From Candidatus Roseilinea sp. NK_OTU-006 (GTDB lineage: Bacteria > Chloroflexota > Anaerolineae > J036 > Brachytrichaceae), in NCBI RefSeq assembly GCF_012931985.1, contig NZ_JAAFGM010000005.1, forward strand, positions 97,119 to 161,118: a stretch of DNA of 64,000 bases, written 5' to 3'. Below are positions 1 through 9,087 of this stretch, piece by piece; position 1 is the stretch's first letter, and each line of letters begins with the position of its first letter. A program made the position numbers and the translations under genes. The notes beneath the pieces were generated by a model. The model searched no databases. It had not been told where the DNA came from and saw only the letters and a program-made list of their open reading frames with translations.

Positions 1-496
1 CGCCCAGCCCGACGGCATCGTGCTGATCTCGTATCAGGCCGACGGCGCGCAGATCGTGCAGCAGTTGGCGACTACCGACCTCAAGGTGCCCATCGTCGGC
101 GCGTCTTCGCTGCACTCGCCGGATTTCCTGCGGCTGGGTGGCGCTGCGGTGGAAGGCGTGTACATTCGCGGCCAGTTCTCGCCCGAAGACCCCCGCCCAA
201 CTGTGCAAGCCTTCGTGCAGGCCTATCGCGCCAAATACAACGAAGAGCCGGACTTCTTCGCCGCCCACGCCTACGACACGATGAACATCGTCGCGGCGCT
301 GATCGAAATCGCCGGCCCGGACCGCAAGGCCATCCGCGACGCTTTCACCAAGATCAAGGATGTGCCCAGCGTGATCTACGGCAAAGTGACCTTCAACCCC
401 GAGACGCGTCGTGTGGCCAACCCGCAGTTCGTGGACCTGATCGTGAAGGACGGCAAATTCGTCACTTGGGACGGCAGCCAGAAGGCCGGCCGGTGA
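1..496 (+). CDS. ABC transporter substrate-binding protein, LivK-like (C-terminal part)
   Basis: The frame is open from the left edge (codons in phase from base 2), so this is the 3' part of a longer gene; the GTG at 20 is internal. About 164 residues are visible. The sequence has the type I periplasmic-binding fold typical of branched-chain amino-acid binding proteins: a strand-turn segment with [15 protein letters not shown], then an [24 protein letters not shown] stretch (in part), which is the recognisable LivK/Peripla_BP_6 hinge region, and a closing segment with [10 protein letters not shown]. It lies upstream of a fused LivHM permease, LivG and LivF on the same strand, so it most likely captures the substrate of that importer outside the membrane. 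The true substrate (branched-chain amino acid, amide, urea or other) cannot be told from this part. The N-terminus and signal peptide are outside the window. Confidence 0.85.
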   Translation, partial: AQPDGIVLISYQADGAQIVQQLATTDLKVPIVGASSLHSPDFLRLGGAAVEGVYIRGQFSPEDPRPTVQAFVQAYRAKYNEEPDFFAAHAYDTMNIVAALIEIAGPDRKAIRDAFTKIKDVPSVIYGKVTFNPETRRVANPQFVDLIVKDGKFVTWDGSQKAGR

Positions 497-501
497 GTCA
501 G

Positions 502-552
502 GGCTCAGAGGCTCAGAGACCAGTTTTCTAGCAGGAACTGAGTCTCTGAGCC
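502..552. repeat. Intergenic hairpin with short tandem units
   Basis: Two copies of the octamer GGCTCAGA (502-509, 510-517) are followed by a long inverted repeat. GGCTCAGAGAC at 510-520 is perfectly complementary to GTCTCTGAGCC at 542-552, and CAGTT (521-525) pairs with AACTG (536-540) with one bulged base, leaving a 10-nt loop. It sits between the binding-protein gene and the UroD-family gene. There is no T-tract, so it is not a standard intrinsic terminator; it may lower downstream expression or stabilise the upstream mRNA. It resembles other short-unit palindromes in this window. Confidence 0.7.
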
Positions 553-563
553 GGAAGATCATC

Positions 564-1604
564 ATGAACATGAACAAACGCGAGCGCGTGGAAGCCGCGC
601 TCAAGGGCGAACCGGTAGATCGGGTGCCGGTGTCGGCTTGGCGGCATTTTGTGCCCGAGGAAGTCTCGGCCGAGCGATTAGCTATGGCCAGCCTCGCCCA
701 CTTTCGCGCGTTCGATTGGGATTGGCTGAAGTTGAACCCGCGCGCGACATACTACGCCGAAGCGTGGGGCAACCGCTACGATTTCGGCGACTACGCCTCG
801 GTCTTCCCCAGGCTGGTGGATGGCCCGATTCGCTCGCCGGCCGACCTCGACCGACTCGAGCCGGTGGATCCCAAAGGCGGCGTCTTTGCCGAACATCTCG
901 ACCTGGTGCGGCGGGTGAAAGCCGGCATCGGCGAAGCACACTTCGTGCAGACGGTGTTCTCACCGTTGTCGGTGCTGGCGTTCCTGATGGCGCGCGCGGA
1001 TCAGCACGACGCCGGCCAGTTGATCCAGGCGCAGTACGACGGCATCCGGCGCGCCATCGCCGAGAATCCACAGGGGGTTCACCACGCGCTGAGCGTGATC
1101 GCCGACGCGCTGGCCGGCTACGCCGCTGCGGCGGTGGACGCCGGGGCCAGCGGCATCTTCTTCGCCATCGTCAAGCTTGCCCGTCGCAGTGTGCTGACGG
1201 AAACAGAATATGCCCAGTTTGGCCGGCCCTACGACCTGCGCGTGCTCGGCGCGGTGCAGGGCGCGCCGTTCAACCTGTTGCATGTGTGCGGCCCGCAGGT
1301 GTACTTCGACGCGGTGATGGACTATCCGGTGCATGCCATCAATTGGGCCACGCTCAACCAGGACAACCCCACCGTGGGCGCGGCGCAATGTCTGACGCAG
1401 CGCACACTCGTCGGTGGGGTGGACGAGCTGAAGACGCTGCAAACCGGCGCGCCGGATGACGTCATCGCCGAAGCGCAACAAGCCATTCGCGCCACCGGCG
1501 GACGCCGCTTTATGCTGGCGCCGGGTTGCGGCGTGAGCGTGGACGCACCTGAGGCCAACTTGCACGCGCTGCGTCGCGCCGCCGAGCTGCCTCTATCGGC
1601 CTGA
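564..1604 (+). CDS. Uroporphyrinogen decarboxylase (URO-D) family protein
   Basis: 346 residues, a usual length for the URO-D/MtaA-like family. The N-terminus [25 protein letters not shown] is the family's typical opening (substrate-pocket arm), and the C-terminal [23 protein letters not shown] matches the GCG-x-PxxN motif at the end of the barrel. A central LLHVCG segment is also typical. True HemE normally starts with a different FLRA/PVWFMRQAGRY signature that is absent here, so this is more likely one of the many paralogues related to corrinoid methyltransferases or of unknown function. It is embedded between the substrate-binding protein and the permease of a Liv-type importer with only 6 nt to the permease start, suggesting that it acts on the imported compound or a derivative. 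Start chosen at the first ATG after the hairpin; a weak GGAAG lies 8 nt upstream. Confidence 0.75.
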   Translation: MNMNKRERVEAALKGEPVDRVPVSAWRHFVPEEVSAERLAMASLAHFRAFDWDWLKLNPRATYYAEAWGNRYDFGDYASVFPRLVDGPIRSPADLDRLEPVDPKGGVFAEHLDLVRRVKAGIGEAHFVQTVFSPLSVLAFLMARADQHDAGQLIQAQYDGIRRAIAENPQGVHHALSVIADALAGYAAAAVDAGASGIFFAIVKLARRSVLTETEYAQFGRPYDLRVLGAVQGAPFNLLHVCGPQVYFDAVMDYPVHAINWATLNQDNPTVGAAQCLTQRTLVGGVDELKTLQTGAPDDVIAEAQQAIRATGGRRFMLAPGCGVSVDAPEANLHALRRAAELPLSA

Positions 1605-1610
1605 TCGCCC

Positions 1611-3449
1611 ATGCCTGAGTTCACGCTGCGCACACTGGCCGACCAGCTCGTCAACGGGCTGGTCATCGGCAACATCTACGCGCTGATCGCCATCGGCCTC
1701 GCCCTCATCTTCGGGGTGGCCAACCTAATCAACTTTGCCCATGGCTCGGTGTACATGATCGGCGCCTACGTGGGATGGGTGTGCGTGACCTGGCTGGGTT
1801 GGCCGTTGGGGCCGACGTTCATTGTGGTCGCCGTGGCCTGTGCGGCGCTCGGCGTGCTGATCGAACGCCTTGGGCTGCGCCGGCTACAGAGCGAAGCGCG
1901 CATCGCGCCGTTGCTGGCTACCATCGGCATCAGCTTTGCGCTCGACCAGTTGGTGCAGCTCATCTTCTCGCCCAACCCGCAGTCTTTCCCCAGCCCGCTG
2001 CCGGCGACGCGCGTCATGTTGGGCGGGGTTAGCATCGGCGCGCTCGACGCGCTCATCGCTGTCATCACGGTCACCAGCGCGGCGATGTTGTTTGCCTTTC
2101 TGCGCTTCACGCGGCTGGGCTGGGCGCTGCGCGCGACGGCGCAGGATCGCGAGGCAGCGCAACAGATGGGCGTGGACGTAAACGCGATCCAGGCGCTCAC
2201 GTTTGCGGTCGCGGCGGTTCTAGGCGGCATCGGCGGCGTGATGATCGGCATGTATTTCACCTCGGTCTATCCGACCATGAGCTACGGCGCGATGCTCAAG
2301 GGCTTTGCGGCCAACCTGCTGGGTGGGCTGGGCAGCGTGCCCGGTGCCGTGATCGGCGGCTTGCTGCTGGGCCTGATCGAGACGTTTGGCGTCGCGCTGC
2401 TTGGCTCGACCTACCGCAACCTGTTCACCTTCGTCATCCTCATCGGCGTGCTGGTGCTGCGACCGACTGGCTTGTTCGGCGCGCGTCGCGCGATGCCCCC
2501 TGAGCCGCTCACCGGCACGTTCGTGGCGAATAGCAGGCCGGTGCGCGTCCCGCGGTTTGTGGTCATCGGCGGGTTGGTCGCCGCCGTCCTCTTGCCTTTC
2601 ATCTCATCCAACCCCTACCTCTTGCAAATCTTCACCAACGCCTGGCTGTTCGCCATGCTGGCGTTGAGCATCACGCTGGTCACCGGCACGGCGGGGCAGA
2701 TGTCGCTTGGCCAGGCGGGCTTCCTGGCCATCGGTGGCTACGCCTCGGCCTTGTTGGCTATGCGCCTGGGTTGGCCGTTGGAGCTGTCGTTGCTCGCCGG
2801 CGCGGCCATTGCGGCGGCGCTGGGCACGCTGCTCACGTGGCCGGTCTTCCGCCTGCGCAGCCAATACGTGGCGCTGGCCACGCTGGGCATCGGCGAGGTG
2901 ATCAATCAGATCATCCTCAACTGGGAAGGGTTGACCAATGGTGTGTTGGGTCTGAGCAACATCCCGCCGCTGTCGTTGTTCGGCCTGCCGATCATCGAGA
3001 CGTCGCCGATCTACTGGTTTGCCCTGGCGATGCTGGTCGTCGCCGCGCTCTTCCAATGGCGGCTGATGCAGTCGCACCTCGGCCGGACGTGGCGCGCCAT
3101 GCGCGAGGACGAGGTTGCCGCGCGCGCCTTCGGCGTCTCGCTGAACCGCTACAAGGCGCTGGCGTTCATCGCTGGCGGGTTCATCGCCGGGCTGAGCGGG
3201 GCGTTCACGGCGCACATGTATTCGTATATCAACAACGAGACCTTCGCGGCGACGACTTCGATCCTCGGCCTGACGATGGTCATCTTGGGCGGGATGGGCA
3301 ACATGAGCGGCGCGGTCGTCGGCGCCATCGCGCTAACGGCGCTGCCGGAGCTGTTCCGTCCGCTGGCCGATGCGCGCTATCTGATCTACGGCGTCGTGTT
3401 GCTGTTGTTGGTGCGCTTTCGCCCCCAGGGGTTGCTGGGGACGGTGTGA
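1611..3449 (+). CDS. Fused LivH-LivM branched-chain amino-acid type ABC permease
   Basis: 612 residues, about the sum of two normal permeases. Residues 1 to about 290 are LivH-like, beginning with the hydrophobic [23 protein letters not shown] and containing the cytoplasmic coupling loop around 175-195 ([16 protein letters not shown]). After a basic linker near 290-310, residues from about 315 are LivM-like, with [20 protein letters not shown] and a second coupling loop around 497-515 ([15 protein letters not shown]). Both halves are strongly hydrophobic with many membrane segments. The protein should form the whole transmembrane channel alone, pairing with LivG and LivF ATPases encoded directly downstream (7-nt gap, then overlap). 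LivH and LivM are usually separate genes; fusions occur in some lineages. The continuous frame shows no sign of a sequencing artefact. Confidence 0.92.
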   Translation: MPEFTLRTLADQLVNGLVIGNIYALIAIGLALIFGVANLINFAHGSVYMIGAYVGWVCVTWLGWPLGPTFIVVAVACAALGVLIERLGLRRLQSEARIAPLLATIGISFALDQLVQLIFSPNPQSFPSPLPATRVMLGGVSIGALDALIAVITVTSAAMLFAFLRFTRLGWALRATAQDREAAQQMGVDVNAIQALTFAVAAVLGGIGGVMIGMYFTSVYPTMSYGAMLKGFAANLLGGLGSVPGAVIGGLLLGLIETFGVALLGSTYRNLFTFVILIGVLVLRPTGLFGARRAMPPEPLTGTFVANSRPVRVPRFVVIGGLVAAVLLPFISSNPYLLQIFTNAWLFAMLALSITLVTGTAGQMSLGQAGFLAIGGYASALLAMRLGWPLELSLLAGAAIAAALGTLLTWPVFRLRSQYVALATLGIGEVINQIILNWEGLTNGVLGLSNIPPLSLFGLPIIETSPIYWFALAMLVVAALFQWRLMQSHLGRTWRAMREDEVAARAFGVSLNRYKALAFIAGGFIAGLSGAFTAHMYSYINNETFAATTSILGLTMVILGGMGNMSGAVVGAIALTALPELFRPLADARYLIYGVVLLLLVRFRPQGLLGTV

Positions 3450-3456
3450 GGCAGGC

Positions 3457-4346
3457 ATGGCGCTGTTAGAAGTTCGCGGCCTGCGCCGCGAATTCGGCGG
3501 GGTCGTTGCGGTGGACGGTGTGGATCTGACTGTCGAGGCGGGCGAGACGGTGAGCGTGATCGGGCCGAACGGCGCAGGCAAGACCACGCTGTTCAACCTG
3601 ATCACCGGCCTGGACAAGCCGGATGCCGGCCAGGTGTTGTTGGATGGGCGCCCAATCACCGGTTGGCCGCCGGAGAAGTTGGCCGCGCTGGGCATCGCGC
3701 GCACTTTTCAGCACGGGCGCGTGTTCGGCAACCTGAGCGTGCTGGATAACGTGCTGATCGGGGCGCACACGCGCCAGGCGGCGCATCGCTTGCGCGCGCC
3801 GGTGCTGGGCATGATCGCCGAGTTAGCGCTGGCGCTGGTTCAGCCGCCGGCGTGGCGTGAGGAGCATCGGCGGCTGCGCGAGGAAGCGCGCGACGTGCTG
3901 GCCTTGTTCGGCGACCGGCTGCTGCCGCGCGCCGACCAGCCGGCCTATAGCCTCTCCTATGCCAACCGTCGGCGCACCGAGATCGCCCGCGCGTTGGCGT
4001 TGCGCCCTCGACTGCTCTTGTTGGACGAGCCAACCGCCGGCATGAATCCAACCGAGACCGCCGAGATGCTCGAATTCATCCGCTCCCTCAAGGGACGCGG
4101 CCTGACCCTCTTGCTGATCGAGCATAAGCTGTCGCTGGTGATGCAGCTTTCCGACCGCGTCATCGTCATGGACGACGGGCGCAAGATCGCCGAAGGCGTG
4201 CCCCAAAGCGTGCGCAACGACCCGAAGGTGATCGAAGCCTACTTGGGCCATAAGCGTCCGGGCAGCGATGCGCGGGATGTGCAGCCGGCCGGCGAAGACG
4301 ATCGGCGCGCCGTTCTGGCGCAGACGCGCCCTTCTTCGGTGAGCTG

Positions 4347-4347
<1 letters not shown>
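3457..4347 (+). CDS. livG: LivG-like ABC transporter ATP-binding protein
   Basis: 296 residues. Walker A GPNGAGKTT lies at 36-44, the LivG-specific ARTFQHGRVFGNLSVLDNV (Q-loop) at 81-99, a relaxed signature LSYANRRRTEIARAL at 166-180, Walker B LLLLDEPTAGMNP at 186-198, and a switch His in LLLIEHKLSLVM. The LSYxxRR signature in place of LSGGQ is normal for LivG. It powers the fused permease upstream, in the cytoplasm. The C-terminal tail of about 30 residues after AYLGHKR is polar and not part of the conserved ATPase. The stop codon overlaps the livF start by one base (TGATG), so the two are translationally coupled. Confidence 0.93.
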
Positions 4348-5104
<757 letters not shown>

Positions 5105-5129
<25 letters not shown>

Positions 5130-5365
5130 ATGGTCAGGGTGCGCCTCACATCTACCACGCTGGCGATGACCAGGCCGCCCACCACCAGGGCCGCGCCGCC
5201 CACGTCGAATGCGCGAATCGGCTCGCCCGGCCCCGGGCTGCTGGCAGATGGCGAAAACACCGGCGCCACCAACAACCACACGCTGGCGCGCAGCGGGTCG
5301 CGCTCTTGCAACGTGAACATCAGCGCGTTGGCGATCACCGACACCATCAATGGGAGCGATATGGA
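5105..5365 (-). pseudogene. Remnant of an EamA/DMT-family transporter (C-terminal end)
   Basis: On the minus strand an open stretch reads SLPLMMVSVIANALMFT, then LQERDPLRASVWLLVAPVF, and later GEPIRAFDVGGAALVVGGLVIAS. These segments match the last two membrane helices of EamA (drug/metabolite exporter) proteins. Upstream of about 5365 the frame turns into a low-complexity Arg/Pro sequence without family resemblance, no start codon or N-terminal helices can be found before the flippase gene, and the expected hydrophobic segment between VF and GEP is replaced by polar residues. This is read as a truncated, decayed gene; the remnant overlaps the 3' end of livF by 25 bases. The remaining space to 5563 holds no other coding signal that I can support. 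Confidence 0.5.
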
Positions 5366-5563
5366 CGGGATCGGAGGTGGGCGGAGGCGCCGGCGACGAA
5401 TGATCGTGTTGAGCGGATGATTGGGCGGATTTGGCAGCGTGGGGTAGGGATGCGCGGGGTGAAGCGCGTGGCGGGGCCGGAGCGGGCGATGGGGTTATCA
5501 TGAGTGCAACCGGCCTAGAACCCGCCTCGTGCCTGTCAGGGGGGCTTTCGTTCAAACTCGCCC

Positions 5564-7123
5564 ATGGTAAAAGGACCATCCCAAGCAGAAACTCAAGATA
5601 GGCGTGAAAACTCGCTACAATCGGCTACCCCGCTGGCCTATCGCGCAGTGCGCAACGGCGTGTGGGTGGCGCTTGGCTCATACTGGGTCATCGGCTTTGG
5701 CTTTGTCGCCAATATCGCGCTGATCCGCCTGCTCACGCCGGCCATTTACGGCGAGTTTGCGCTGGCGATGTTTTTCTACACCCTCTTCGATCTGCAAAGC
5801 AAAGTGGGTTTGAATTTTGCTTTTGCGCAACAGCGCGAAGTCAACGGCGAGACGATAGGAACACTGGCCATCCTCAGCGTTGTGATGGGCGCAGGCACGT
5901 TGCTGCTCGCGCTACTAGCTACGCCCGTCTTGCTGGCGCTGGGCTATGCCCCGATGACAGCAATCGCCATGTTAGCAATGTGCATATTGTCATTTGCAGG
6001 GAGTTGGGTAATGCCATTCGCCATCGTCTTCGAAGCGAACCTGCACTACAAGCCGCTAAGCGTTGCAACAGCCCTGGCTACGCCACTGTCGTATGGGCCG
6101 GCGTTTTGGCTGGCTTGGCAAGGCATGGGGCAGTACAGCCTGGCGAGTCAAACGGTCACCTACACCGTGCTGGTGCTCATGGGTATTCTGGCGTATGTTT
6201 TTTTTGCGCGACGCGACCTGTTGCGCCTGCGCTGGCGCTATCGGCCGGCGCTCGCGCGCCAATACTTGTCATTCGGCACGCCCACCGGCCTAAGCACCTT
6301 CGTTGCCAACCTACTGACCAGCGCCGATAACTTCATCCTGGGCACACTCGCCGGCACAACCACCTTGGGATACTATGATCGCGCTTATCGTCTCGCGCAA
6401 TGGCCGACGCTCTTATTGAACACCGTCATCGAGCGGGCTGCTGTGTTCACCTATAGCCAGGTGCGCGAGAGCGCACAGCAGCTTCAACGCTCAGTGACGA
6501 TGATGCTCTGGATTTCAGCCAACGTTGCCATTCCGGTAGCGCTGACGCTGTTCCTCAGCGCACCCGATCTGGTAATGCTGCTGTACGGCGAACAATGGAC
6601 GCCGGCTGTTCCACTCTTGCGCCTTTTGCTCATCGCTGCTGTCCTGAGGCCACTCTGGGAGAATAGTCGGGCAATCTTGGTCGGCATCGGAGAGCCCCGT
6701 TGGGCGCTTGGGGTCTCGGTGATGCAACTCGTCCTACTCGCCATCATTGGCACGCTCCTGACTGCGACGCTCTCAGCCGGCGGAACTGCTGTTGCCGTTA
6801 CGCTGGCGCTCGGTATTGCATTCGCGACAGCCTATCGCTTGTTCAGCAGGCATCTTGAAATGAAGTTGTGGCCCATCTTTGCAGGGCCGCTGGCGGCGGC
6901 AGCGCTCACCTGTGCAGCTTATCTGATCTTGGTGAGACTGCTCGATACGCACGACTCGTTGTGGCTATCTGTCGCCTGGAAAATGGGCTGGGGTACATCG
7001 GGGTTTTTCCTCTTTGCGCTGCTTCTTCAGCCCAAGCAGTTTACCGCACAGATCAGTTATCTCTGGCGACTCTGGCGCAGGCAGCCTGCGTCAGCGATGG
7101 GGAAAGCATCTCAAAGGGATTGA
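5564..7123 (+). CDS. Oligosaccharide flippase family protein (Wzx-like)
   Basis: 519 residues with about 12-14 hydrophobic segments and no catalytic motif. The conserved Wzx/MOP-type pieces are visible: an N-terminal GVWVALGSYWVIGFGFVANI helix, LLTPAIYGEFALA, and mid-protein TTLGYYDRAYRLAQWP, which closely fits the LGYYxRAYxLAxxP motif of polysaccharide flippases. It should move lipid-linked repeat units across the cytoplasmic membrane. It is the first gene of the surface-polysaccharide run and is followed by methyltransferase and glycosyltransferase genes. The ATG at 5564 has no clear ribosome-binding site; a TACAAT box at 5616-5621 lies inside the proposed 5' end, so a shorter protein starting near the first membrane helix is possible. 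Confidence 0.88.
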   Translation: MVKGPSQAETQDRRENSLQSATPLAYRAVRNGVWVALGSYWVIGFGFVANIALIRLLTPAIYGEFALAMFFYTLFDLQSKVGLNFAFAQQREVNGETIGTLAILSVVMGAGTLLLALLATPVLLALGYAPMTAIAMLAMCILSFAGSWVMPFAIVFEANLHYKPLSVATALATPLSYGPAFWLAWQGMGQYSLASQTVTYTVLVLMGILAYVFFARRDLLRLRWRYRPALARQYLSFGTPTGLSTFVANLLTSADNFILGTLAGTTTLGYYDRAYRLAQWPTLLLNTVIERAAVFTYSQVRESAQQLQRSVTMMLWISANVAIPVALTLFLSAPDLVMLLYGEQWTPAVPLLRLLLIAAVLRPLWENSRAILVGIGEPRWALGVSVMQLVLLAIIGTLLTATLSAGGTAVAVTLALGIAFATAYRLFSRHLEMKLWPIFAGPLAAAALTCAAYLILVRLLDTHDSLWLSVAWKMGWGTSGFFLFALLLQPKQFTAQISYLWRLWRRQPASAMGKASQRD

Positions 7124-7128
7124 TAATC

Positions 7129-8055
7129 ATGGCGCTTATCTCAAAACTCAGGCACTTCGCGCGCACACTAGCTACACAGGTGCCCATCCTGCATCAAATC
7201 AGAGGTACCGGTGCAGGAAGATTGCTCGCACGAATCTCGCCGATTGAGCGTATTACGATTGACGATACCATCGTCATTGAATTGGACCTGCGCGTGCCAC
7301 AGTTTCGCGGATACTTCTTTGGAAATGCATTCGCTCTTGAGTCTGATCTGCTGCTCATCCCGAGATTGCTCAGCGGCGATAGCGTGGTTGTAGATATCGG
7401 AGCTCATATCGGTGTGTACGCTTTACTGGCGGCCAAGTACGCAGCGCGGGTCATTGCTTTTGAGCCGGCACCGGAGACTTACAGGCGTATGCGCGCCAAC
7501 ATCGCACTGAACCCACGCTTGGCTCCTAAAATTGAGGTTCACCAGATCGCTCTATCTGACCATCCGGGGATGTTAGATTTTTATTACGTCGAGTCAGACC
7601 CGGCGGTATCCGGTCTTAAAAAACCCGAGTTTGGCCGACAAACTCATGTCATATCTGTCCCTGCACAGCGCTTGGATGACGTACTGGGCGAGGAACAGAT
7701 CAGCTTTTTGAAGATAGATGTTGAAGGGGCCGAGTTAGAGGCTCTGTGCGGCGCATACCGCTTGCTGCGCCGCAATCAACCGCTGATTTTGTGCGAATTA
7801 ATGGAATCGTATCATCAGCGCTTTGGACGAAGTGTGAGCGACCTCATCGGTTATTTGAACGATCTGGGCTATCGGGGTTTCGAGGTAAACATCGGGCCGC
7901 GCAGTTCAGCACAACTTTGCGTACAGCCACTCCAACCTGAAAAGCTGATCCACAACCCAAAGATTACCTTAAACGGCCTGTTTATCCCGGCATCTCAAGT
8001 GGAGCATGTGCTAGCACGTTTGGGTGGTGCGTCAGTGACAATGGAGAATGCTTGA
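7129..8055 (+). CDS. FkbM family methyltransferase
   Basis: 308 residues from the ATG at 7129; the open frame reaches further upstream but that part is a shadow of the flippase gene. SAM-binding motif I VVDIGAHIGVYALLAAKYA is at about 87-105, the acidic post-I residue in ARVIAFEPAPETYRRM follows, and the FkbM hallmark ISFLKIDVEGAELEAL comes further on. FkbM enzymes O-methylate sugars or polyketides; in this position it probably methylates a sugar of the exported glycan. It starts 5 nt after the flippase stop and is followed by a glycosyltransferase. By eye its base composition is lower in GC than most of the window, which could mean that it was acquired separately. Confidence 0.88.
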   Translation: MALISKLRHFARTLATQVPILHQIRGTGAGRLLARISPIERITIDDTIVIELDLRVPQFRGYFFGNAFALESDLLLIPRLLSGDSVVVDIGAHIGVYALLAAKYAARVIAFEPAPETYRRMRANIALNPRLAPKIEVHQIALSDHPGMLDFYYVESDPAVSGLKKPEFGRQTHVISVPAQRLDDVLGEEQISFLKIDVEGAELEALCGAYRLLRRNQPLILCELMESYHQRFGRSVSDLIGYLNDLGYRGFEVNIGPRSSAQLCVQPLQPEKLIHNPKITLNGLFIPASQVEHVLARLGGASVTMENA

Positions 8056-8057
8056 CC

Positions 8058-9083
8058 ATGCATCCCTTGCGACTGATCTTCACCGCACCCCGCATCAACC
8101 CAGGCTTCATGACCACCGACATCCGCCTATTGTCGGAATGGACTGAAGTGATCCCGCTGGATTTAGCGGAATGCGCCGGCTTTCAGCGTTATACCTATTA
8201 CACGCGCCTGCTCGATGCCCTGATCCGCCAGCGCGCTGATGGCGTATTTGCCTACTTCGTGCTCGCTAAATACACGCCGCTGCTGGCGCTCATCACCAAA
8301 GCCCTGCGGCGCAAGCTGATCATCGTCACCGGCGGCATAGACGCTACTTGGGTGCCGGACATTCAATGGGGGGACATGGGTGATCCGGTGAAGCGCAAAC
8401 TGTTTGCCTTTGTGATGCGCCTGAGCGATGCCGTGTTACCCTTCTCAAACTCCTCCGCGCAAGAAGTGCTGTGTTACGGGCGCCCACGCCGCATGCGCAC
8501 GGCCCATCTGGCCGTGGACACCGATCTGTTCAGACCTAGCGATGCGCCACGCGCACAGCGCGCTGTCACCGCTTGCCACGCCATTTCGCGCGCGGCGCTG
8601 TTGCAAAAGGGGATCGAACCGTTTGTGCGCGCGGCTGCTTACCTGCCCGACGTCGAGTTCTTGGTGATCGGTGCATTTGTGGACGACAGCATAGATTATC
8701 TGAAGCGCATCGCCGGACCAAACGTACAGTTCACCGAGCGGCGCTTTTCGGCTGCCGAATGCGCGCAGGCGTTTCAAGGAGCGCGCGTCTACGTCCAAGC
8801 TTCGGCTCACGAGGGGTTCGGGGTCTCGTTGGCCGAAGCGATGGCCTGTGAATGTGTGCCTGTGGTCGCCAATCGTTACGCCATGCCAGAGACCGTGGGC
8901 GAGACCGGCATCCTGACGCCGTTCAACGATCCGCCGGCGCTGGCCCGCGGCATCGCTGAAGCCCTCGCCAGACCAGAGCTGGGCAAGGCGGCCCGTCGGC
9001 GTGTGCTCAATCACTTCACGCTGACCCACCGCCGGCAATTACTTAAAGAAGAACTGGAAGCCGTATTCAGTAGAAAACTGTGA
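8058..9083 (+). CDS. Glycosyltransferase family 4 protein
   Basis: 341 residues from ATG 8058 (an in-frame TTG at 8052 would overlap the previous stop). The C-terminal GT-B domain has the retaining-glycosyltransferase signature: VQASAHEGFGVSLAEAMACECVPVV at about 247-271, containing the two conserved Glu of the EX7E motif, then AMPETVGETG. A central IVTGGIDATWVPD segment lies in the N-terminal acceptor domain. Cytoplasmic or membrane-peripheral; it transfers a sugar from a nucleotide donor to the growing lipid-linked glycan. Donor and acceptor cannot be inferred. Confidence 0.87.
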   Translation: MHPLRLIFTAPRINPGFMTTDIRLLSEWTEVIPLDLAECAGFQRYTYYTRLLDALIRQRADGVFAYFVLAKYTPLLALITKALRRKLIIVTGGIDATWVPDIQWGDMGDPVKRKLFAFVMRLSDAVLPFSNSSAQEVLCYGRPRRMRTAHLAVDTDLFRPSDAPRAQRAVTACHAISRAALLQKGIEPFVRAAAYLPDVEFLVIGAFVDDSIDYLKRIAGPNVQFTERRFSAAECAQAFQGARVYVQASAHEGFGVSLAEAMACECVPVVANRYAMPETVGETGILTPFNDPPALARGIAEALARPELGKAARRRVLNHFTLTHRRQLLKEELEAVFSRKL

Positions 9084-9087
9084 GCCT

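Noticed and set aside
638..1459. Long forward open frame within the UroD-family gene
   Set aside because: Arg/Gly/Ala-rich shadow translation of a GC-rich gene in another frame; the 564-1604 frame has family motifs. The same holds for many long antisense frames across the window.
2604..3215. 203-codon minus-strand frame inside livHM
   Set aside because: Composition typical of antisense shadows (Arg, Gln, His rich), no motif, fully covered by the permease gene.
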